Positions 1 through 3,931 of a stretch of DNA of 8,014 bases are shown in pieces. This DNA is from Bacteroidales bacterium. GTDB taxonomy: Bacteria > Bacteroidota > Bacteroidia > Bacteroidales > VadinHA17. The notes beneath the pieces were generated by a model. It made no database searches. It had not been told where the DNA came from and was given only the letters and a program-made list of their open reading frames with translations. The first letter of the stretch is position 1. Every line of letters starts with the position of its first letter. The position numbers and the translations under genes were made by a program. The stretch spans positions 1 to 8,014 of the forward strand of contig JALOMM010000055.1 of assembly GCA_025455535.1 (NCBI GenBank), given 5' to 3'.

Positions 1-323
1 TCAGCCTCCTGTAACTGAGATGTCTCTGCATCGGGTTCATCCATGACTTCTGTTACTGCTTCAGTCACTGCTTTCATCTCCGGCTGAGCGGGCTGCATGA
101 AAAGATAGTGATAAAGAACCTCCCTGTCAGAGACAGAGAGTGCTGATGACCTGAGCTGTGATTCAAACCTGACATCGGCATTCTCCTTGAGCCCGCGCAA
201 CAGAACAAGATGTGCTGCATGGAACCACGGAAAAAGGTCGGTCAGCTCCCTGATCCCTTCGAGATCACCGGGGCCCGGAAGTGCCCCTCCGGAAATGAAT
301 CTGTTAAAGTCATTCCTGTTCAT
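1..323 (-). CDS. Conserved Bacteroidota protein encoded after lptE (partial, C-terminus outside window)
   Basis: An open frame starts at the ATG at 323 and runs off the left edge without a stop, giving about 107 N-terminal residues beginning MNRNDFNRFISGG. It resembles the N-terminus of a conserved Bacteroidota protein, often annotated as a tetratricopeptide-repeat or hypothetical protein, that follows lptE in Bacteroides-type genomes. Shared traits are a short amphipathic start, a PWFHAAHLVLLRGLKE segment (about residues 32-47), and a LRSSALSVSDREVLYHYLF segment (about 58-76). After about residue 80 the chain becomes acidic and low in complexity (runs of E, D, T, A), as in a linker. No signal peptide is visible, so a cytoplasmic location is likely. 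The start lies 9 nt after the lptE stop, so the gene should be co-transcribed and perhaps translationally coupled. No biochemical function can be read from it. Existence as a gene is well supported; the family match is from memory of the pattern. Confidence 0.8.
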   Translation of the reverse strand, partial: MNRNDFNRFISGGALPGPGDLEGIRELTDLFPWFHAAHLVLLRGLKENADVRFESQLRSSALSVSDREVLYHYLFMQPAQPEMKAVTEAVTEVMDEPDAETSQLQEA

Positions 324-332
324 CAGCAGCCG

Positions 333-857
333 TTACCAGTTGACAAACGCCCTGTTGAAAATATCCTCAACCAGCATCTTCACTATCTCCTCCGCCAGAG
401 GCACCTCAACATCGCTGAGGTTCTGGGAACTGCTGTAGTCAAGGTATCTTGTGAACGGCTGCTCGAAGCTCAGCTCGGGCTCAACGTTATTCACAAACTT
501 TACCCTTACAGTGATCGAGAAGCGGTTCATTGCAGCCTGTTCATTACCGCTGACGGTAAGGGGCTGTGTCCTGTAATCGGTTATATCACCCTCGAAGCTT
601 ACATCACCCCCGGATGAGACAATCGTCAGGTTTGTCTGAGCCCTGCACTGATCTATGAGAGCATCGGTCAGCTTCTGGTTCAGCCCCGGCTGCACGAGGC
701 TTGCACGGTTCTGAAAGACCTGCACACTGAGGGTCTTGACATCCGCAGATATTGAAGCTCCCGTGGTTGAATAGCTTATCTTCAATCCGCATCCCTGCAG
801 CAGTACTGCAAGAACAGCAGTCAGCATTATCAGCAGTGACCTATCCTTCAAGACCAT
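333..857 (-). CDS. lptE: LptE-family LPS-assembly lipoprotein
   Basis: A 174-residue predicted outer-membrane lipoprotein. The N-terminus has basic residues (K4, R6), a hydrophobic stretch, and a lipobox LLQGC with the lipidated cysteine at residue 23, so signal peptidase II processing is expected. The mature part begins GLKISYSTTGASIS and shows the short alternating beta/alpha pattern of the LptE family, including VKTLSVQVFQN and a central LTDALIDQC helix. Length is typical for Bacteroidota members. In the family, LptE plugs the LptD barrel and helps insert lipopolysaccharide into the outer leaflet of the outer membrane. The start at 857 lies inside the end of the upstream regulator gene (17-nt overlap, different frame), which supports co-translation. 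A later ATG (residue 11) would remove the basic N-region and is less likely. The next gene starts 9 nt downstream. Family assignment rests on the lipobox, length, sequence pattern and the conserved neighbourhood. Confidence 0.87.
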   Translation of the reverse strand: MVLKDRSLLIMLTAVLAVLLQGCGLKISYSTTGASISADVKTLSVQVFQNRASLVQPGLNQKLTDALIDQCRAQTNLTIVSSGGDVSFEGDITDYRTQPLTVSGNEQAAMNRFSITVRVKFVNNVEPELSFEQPFTRYLDYSSSQNLSDVEVPLAEEIVKMLVEDIFNRAFVNW

Positions 858-2085
858 ACTCTTTTATTTTCCTGTACAAAGTTCTCTCCGATATCCCCAG
901 CTCAGCGGCAGCAAGCTTTCTCTTACCGTTATTTTTGTCGAGCGCCTTTTTTATCAGTTCCTTCTCCCTGTCAGTGAGTGACAGCGATTCTTCCACAAGC
1001 TCCTCAGTGTCCTGTATCCCTACCTTCTCGCGGGGAGTGCCGAAGCTGATTGTGACAGGCCTTGTCTGCTCAATGGCGTCTTTGTGTACATGGGTGTCGC
1101 TGAACAGATTGCGCACAGCCTTGACCCCTGACTCGGTAAGGTTGCTGACCTCTCCGCCGGTGCCTATCATCTCATATACCAGGTTCTTGAGGTCATGCAT
1201 ATCGCTCTTCATGTCGAAGAGTATCTTGTAAAGGATCTCTCTCTCCGACCCGAATCCCTGGTCATCCTTATGTCTCACCGGAACGGGAAGGCGTGCGTTC
1301 CGGAAATCGGGGAGGTAATGTGTCAGCATCACAGCTGTTACTTCCCTTTCCCGTTCAATGACGGAAATCTGCTCTGTGATATTCTTGAGCTGCCTGACAT
1401 TGCCGGGCCAGTAGTAATTAAGCAGCATCTCTCTCGCCTGGCTGTCGGGTCTTATCGCAGGCATGCGGTAACGCTCCGCAAAATCAACAGCGAACTTGCG
1501 GAACAGCAGTATAATATCTTCTCCCCTCTCCCGCAGCGGCGGCACACGCACCGGCACGGTGTTAAGCCTGTAGAAGAGATCCTCGCGAAACCTGCCGGAG
1601 CCCACGGCTGATATAATATCAATATTTGTTGCTGCAATAACCCTTACATCAGTCTTCTGAACCTTTGACGAGCCTACCCTTATGAATTCGCCCGACTCGA
1701 GTACCCTGAGCAGTCTTACCTGTGTTGATAATGGCAGCTCTGCCACCTCATCGAGGAATATCGTTCCGCCGTCTGCCACCTCAAAATACCCCTTCCTGCT
1801 GTCAGTGGCGCCTGTGAAGGCTCCCTTTTCATGACCGAAGAGCTCCGAATCTATCGTCCCCTCAGGTATGGCACCGCAGTTCACCGCTATATACGGGCCA
1901 TGCTTTCTCAGGCTGAAGGTGTGTATGACCTGCGGAAAAACCTCCTTGCCGGTACCACTCTCACCGGTGATGAACACAGACAGGTCTGTAGGAGCCACCT
2001 GAACGGCGATATCCAGTGCCCGGTTCAGCCCTTCGTGATTGCCGATAATGCCAAACCTCTGTTTTACTCCCTGTAACTCCTTCAT
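841..2085 (-). CDS. Sigma-54-dependent enhancer-binding regulator without receiver domain (AAA+ and Fis-type HTH)
   Basis: A 414-residue bacterial enhancer-binding protein that should use ATP hydrolysis to remodel RNA polymerase carrying sigma-54. The AAA+ domain begins almost at the N-terminus. Visible motifs are Walker A GESGTGKE (41-48), the sigma-54 contact loop GAFTGA (88-93), Walker B GGTIFLDE (106-113), a GRFREDLFYRLN segment with candidate arginine fingers (164-175) and sensor II WPGNVRQLKN (226-235). A linker of about 110 residues with a helical, probably coiled segment (about 281-307) leads to a Fis-type helix-turn-helix (NNGKRKLAAAELGISERTLYRK, about 385-406). No receiver, PAS or GAF domain precedes the AAA+ core, so the activating signal is not apparent. 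All core motifs are intact, so it should be an active ATPase. The start at 2085 fits the usual short N-terminus (MKELQGVKQRFGIIGN) of the Bacteroidota proteins found before lptE. The reading frame overlaps lptE by 17 nt. In Bacteroides the gene upstream is, as I recall, miaB; here it is a divergent MerR gene. Confidence 0.93.
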   Translation of the reverse strand: MKELQGVKQRFGIIGNHEGLNRALDIAVQVAPTDLSVFITGESGTGKEVFPQVIHTFSLRKHGPYIAVNCGAIPEGTIDSELFGHEKGAFTGATDSRKGYFEVADGGTIFLDEVAELPLSTQVRLLRVLESGEFIRVGSSKVQKTDVRVIAATNIDIISAVGSGRFREDLFYRLNTVPVRVPPLRERGEDIILLFRKFAVDFAERYRMPAIRPDSQAREMLLNYYWPGNVRQLKNITEQISVIEREREVTAVMLTHYLPDFRNARLPVPVRHKDDQGFGSEREILYKILFDMKSDMHDLKNLVYEMIGTGGEVSNLTESGVKAVRNLFSDTHVHKDAIEQTRPVTISFGTPREKVGIQDTEELVEESLSLTDREKELIKKALDKNNGKRKLAAAELGISERTLYRKIKEYGLEG

Positions 2086-2122
2086 AGGTTATAAATAAAC
2101 CCTGCGAATTTACTACTTTTTT

Positions 2123-2152
2123 GTATTATGGGAAAGCCGTCAGGCTACAAAA
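2123..2152 (-). promoter_or_regulatory. Candidate promoter for the sigma-54 activator-lptE operon
   Basis: On the minus strand TTTTG (2152 to 2148) is followed after 19 nt by TAATAC (2128 to 2123). The spacing and the TTTG-like upstream element fit the Bacteroidota primary-sigma promoter pattern (TTTG at -33, TAnnTTTG at -7), although the downstream box matches only its TA part. Transcription would begin near 2116, giving a leader of about 30 nt. The upstream element lies in the loop of the inverted repeat at 2139-2158, so a protein bound to that dyad would affect this promoter. Weak consensus match, so confidence is low. Confidence 0.3.
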
Positions 2153-2158
2153 CCTGAC
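2139..2158. repeat. Inverted repeat 1 (6-bp arms, 8-nt spacer)
   Basis: Perfect arms GTCAGG (2139-2144) and CCTGAC (2153-2158) are separated by 8 nt. It overlaps the -33-like element of the candidate leftward promoter. It could be an operator dyad for the adjacent MerR-like protein or another dimeric regulator. The repeat is directly visible; the role is inferred. Confidence 0.6.
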
Positions 2159-2173
2159 ACAATGACATAAAGT

Positions 2174-2193
2174 CCGGCTCCTTTCACAGCCGG
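2174..2193. repeat. Inverted repeat 2 (6-bp arms, 8-nt spacer)
   Basis: Perfect arms CCGGCT (2174-2179) and AGCCGG (2188-2193) are separated by 8 nt, the same geometry as inverted repeat 1, with centres 35 bp apart. The arm sequences differ, so they are not copies of one operator. As RNA it would form a GC-rich hairpin in the leader of the merR-like transcript if transcription starts upstream of it. There is no following T-run, so it is not a standard intrinsic terminator. Confidence 0.6.
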
Positions 2194-2200
2194 TGATCAG

Positions 2201-2227
2201 GAGCATGTTTTAAACTTTTGCATGCTC
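2201..2227. repeat. Inverted repeat 3 (7-bp arms, 13-nt spacer)
   Basis: Perfect arms GAGCATG (2201-2207) and CATGCTC (2221-2227) flank an AT-rich 13-nt spacer. It ends 37 bp before the merR-like start codon. It could be an operator close to the promoter or a leader-RNA hairpin. Its left arm overlaps the sequence AGGAGC (2199-2204), which is complementary to GCTCCT (2177-2182) in inverted repeat 2, so alternative pairings are possible. Confidence 0.6.
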
Positions 2228-2264
2228 TCTTTGTTATACCAATAAGTTAGTAACATAGAGAGAG

Positions 2265-3155
2265 ATGAATGCAGGGAGCAGGACTTATTCCATAAAGGAA
2301 CTGGAGAACTATTGTGGCATAAAGGCCCACACCATACGGATGTGGGAGAAGCGATACGATATTCTCAGGCCTGAAAGAAGCGATTCGAATATCAGACACT
2401 ATACCGAGGAGGAGCTTAAGAAGCTCATTACAATATCTATACTCAACAGGAATGGCCTGAAAATATCAAAAATAGCACGTCTGAGCGACAATGAACTTCT
2501 CAGGGAGGTCATGAAGCAGGGGACGGGAGAAGAACAGAGTGACGGTTCATTCAAGCCGGGTGAACTTATTATGTCAGCCCTGCGCTTCAGCGAGGATCAG
2601 TTCAGGGAGAGGCTGAGCCCATTCATTGCTGAAAAGGGAATGAGGGAAGCATATATTAAGATTTTTCATCCCCTTATGCAGAAGGCAAAAGCACTGTGGC
2701 TCACCGATTGTCTGTCAAGACCCCAGGAGCAGTTTATCAGGCATGTCATCAGGACACTCATCTTCTCGGAAGACATCAAACTGGGTTCGCCTCCTCCCAC
2801 AGAGAGCGCCGCTGTGATAAACCTCGGTGACAATGAGGCTGAAAATAACCTTATCTTCCTGAAATACCTTCTTAAAATGAAGGGGATGGATGTTGTATAT
2901 ACCGAAGGGACTCTCTCAGGTGACGAGATAAAGGGGATACACTCTATAAGGCCCTTTACCGTCCTTGCCCTTAACCTTCCGGCCGCTGAGCCGGAAAACG
3001 AAATAAAAGGGTTCTGCAACGACATCACCCGTGAGCTCAAACTGAGAAAAATACTCGTCACAGGCAGGTATGACAGCAACTGCACATGGAGCAACGGCAA
3101 AACAGAGGCTGTCTCCACACCTGCCGAGATGGCAGCATGGGCAGACAGGCTCTGA
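2265..3155 (+). CDS. MerR-family regulator with a degenerate cobalamin-binding-like C-terminal module
   Basis: A 296-residue cytoplasmic DNA-binding regulator. The N-terminal MerR domain is clear: YSIKELENYCGIKAHTIRMWEKRY (8-31) is the helix-turn-helix, followed by the wing with RHYTEEELKKL (44-54). Residues about 97-170 form a helical bundle and about 181-290 a Rossmann-like region, the layout of CarH/LitR-type light- or B12-sensing regulators. The key residues are altered. The CarH W-x9-EH signature appears as W145-x9-E155-Q156, the residue after the tryptophan that supplies the upper histidine ligand in CarH is L146, and the DxHxxG motif for the lower ligand reads D189-N-E191-A-E-N194. Cobalamin binding by the usual mode is therefore unlikely; it may sense another ligand or act by protein contacts. 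It is the only plus-strand gene, divergent from the sigma-54 activator operon and convergent with a lipoprotein gene whose stop lies 18 bp away. Start chosen because the conserved HTH begins a few residues after it. Confidence 0.85.
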   Translation: MNAGSRTYSIKELENYCGIKAHTIRMWEKRYDILRPERSDSNIRHYTEEELKKLITISILNRNGLKISKIARLSDNELLREVMKQGTGEEQSDGSFKPGELIMSALRFSEDQFRERLSPFIAEKGMREAYIKIFHPLMQKAKALWLTDCLSRPQEQFIRHVIRTLIFSEDIKLGSPPPTESAAVINLGDNEAENNLIFLKYLLKMKGMDVVYTEGTLSGDEIKGIHSIRPFTVLALNLPAAEPENEIKGFCNDITRELKLRKILVTGRYDSNCTWSNGKTEAVSTPAEMAAWADRL

Positions 3156-3163
3156 AAAAAACT

Positions 3164-3194
3164 TTCCTTACCCTTACTGGTTCCTTACCCTTAC
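3164..3194. repeat. Short tandem duplication across the 3' end of the lipoprotein gene
   Basis: The 14-nt sequence TTCCTTACCCTTAC occurs at 3164-3177 and again at 3181-3194, a period of 17 nt. The lipoprotein stop codon (3174-3176) lies in the copy nearer the merR-like gene, so the other copy encodes the last residues (VRVRNQ) before it. It sits in the gap between two convergent genes. No hairpin followed by a T-run was found here, so no intrinsic terminator is called. Confidence 0.6.
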
Positions 3195-3920
3195 CACTAT
3201 TGAGTCGGCTATCTGCAATGCCGTTGTCAGCGTTGACAGGTCAGTGAACAGCTCACCTGTCTGTCCTGAAGGATGACTGTGTCCCGCCGCCTTCATGATA
3301 TACCCGTCCTGAAGGTCTCTGCTGTCAACCGTGGTCTCATATACCAGCGCCGGCTGCGCAGAGGACATATAATTTACATCACCAGGATACTTGTCGTTTG
3401 TCCAGTATCCGTTCCAGTCCCAGTTCTGGTTTATCTCAAACAGTACCCTGAACTTCGCAGGCAGAGCCCCGTCAGCACGTGCAGTCAGTGTAAAGCTTGT
3501 TGTAGGGGTTGCGCCGCTGTAAGCATCAGGGACCGGATTGTCAGCGTCAGGCATATATAAACCGTCAGAGGCTTTCACTCCTCTCTTGTGTGACCAGTAG
3601 GGCAGCGTCTGCGGCGCACGCTTAGGGGCTTCGGTCCATTTGCCCGAGGCATTTGAGCCATACCTGAAAACACCGGTAGCAACTGACCTGGGAACAAACA
3701 GGGTCTGCAGGTACTTTCCCTCTTCATCTTCCAGCCATACAGCCATGAGTGGGTAATATAGTGACGCCCCGCCGTAAAACTTAAGCTCCACCACAGGCCC
3801 TGCACCTGATGAGTTGGTAACAACATCCGCAAATTTCTGCCTCTGGGCCAGATTTGAGGACGAAGGTTTTGATGAGCAGGCAGTAATGATTAACGCTGAT
3901 ATTATTATGATGTACTTCAT
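3174..3920 (-). CDS. Surface or periplasmic lipoprotein, DUF2271-like, paired with a TonB-dependent receptor
   Basis: A 248-residue lipoprotein precursor. The signal is MKYIIIISALIITAC with lipobox ITAC and lipidated Cys15, followed by SS and a serine-rich spacer. The body starts near residue 43 with a beta-rich VVELKFYGG, then YYPLMAVWLEDEEGKYLQTLFV (about 55-76). This resembles the pattern of DUF2271 proteins, periplasmic proteins of unknown function that I recall being found near iron-uptake and PepSY genes. Other visible traits are a region rich in aromatic residues, NQNWDWNGYWTNDKYPGD (164-181), and a GHSHPSGQTGELFTDL block (213-228) containing an HxH pair that might bind metal. The gene starts 11 nt after the receptor stop, so both should be one transcript and act on the same cargo. 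The +2 serine does not resemble an inner-membrane retention signal, and an outer-membrane location is likely. The 3' end carries a tandem duplication containing the stop. Lipoprotein status is strong; the DUF2271 assignment is tentative. Confidence 0.75.
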   Translation of the reverse strand: MKYIIIISALIITACSSKPSSSNLAQRQKFADVVTNSSGAGPVVELKFYGGASLYYPLMAVWLEDEEGKYLQTLFVPRSVATGVFRYGSNASGKWTEAPKRAPQTLPYWSHKRGVKASDGLYMPDADNPVPDAYSGATPTTSFTLTARADGALPAKFRVLFEINQNWDWNGYWTNDKYPGDVNYMSSAQPALVYETTVDSRDLQDGYIMKAAGHSHPSGQTGELFTDLSTLTTALQIADSIVVRVRNQ

Positions 3921-3931
3921 TGCCGTTTCTT

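Larger units (their letters stand above)
2086..2264. promoter_or_regulatory. Divergent intergenic region between the sigma-54 activator operon and the merR-like gene
   Basis: This 179-bp gap must hold the promoters for both divergent transcripts. It contains three perfect inverted repeats (2139-2158, 2174-2193, 2201-2227) and a further overlapping complementary pair (2177-2182 with 2199-2204). MerR-family regulators commonly bind dyads in their own divergent promoter regions, so autoregulation and control of the left operon are plausible, but this is inference. The merR-like start at 2265 is preceded by an AGAGAGAG purine run rather than a standard Shine-Dalgarno sequence; the regulator start at 2085 has only AT-rich sequence before it. 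Both are common in Bacteroidota. A short odd palindrome GTTA-G-TAAC lies at 2246-2254. Confidence 0.7.

Noticed and set aside
752..1231. Plus-strand open frame of 159 codons opposite lptE and the sigma-54 activator
   Set aside because: Low-complexity S/L/F-rich product with no motif; it mirrors the conserved HTH region of the real gene on the other strand.
2086..2264. Cobalamin riboswitch or small CRISPR-like array in the divergent gap
   Set aside because: No B12-box-like core was seen, and the inverted repeats have different sequences and no regular direct repeat with spacers.
2086..2264. Sigma-54 (-24/-12) promoter controlling the activator operon
   Set aside because: No TGGCAC-N5-TTGCA-like element was found by eye in this gap; a systematic scan of the genome with a sigma-54 matrix would settle it.
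2666..3118. Minus-strand open frame of 150 codons opposite the merR-like gene
   Set aside because: The plus-strand frame has a recognisable MerR domain and a CarH-like layout over the same interval; the antisense product shows no recognisable pattern.
2265..3155. Calling the MerR protein a B12-dependent photoreceptor (CarH/LitR)
   Set aside because: The histidine ligands and signature histidines are replaced, and no carotenoid, photolyase or cobalamin genes are nearby.
3156..3173. Intrinsic terminator between the convergent merR-like and lipoprotein genes
   Set aside because: There is an A/T homopolymer (3155-3161) but no stem before it in either direction.
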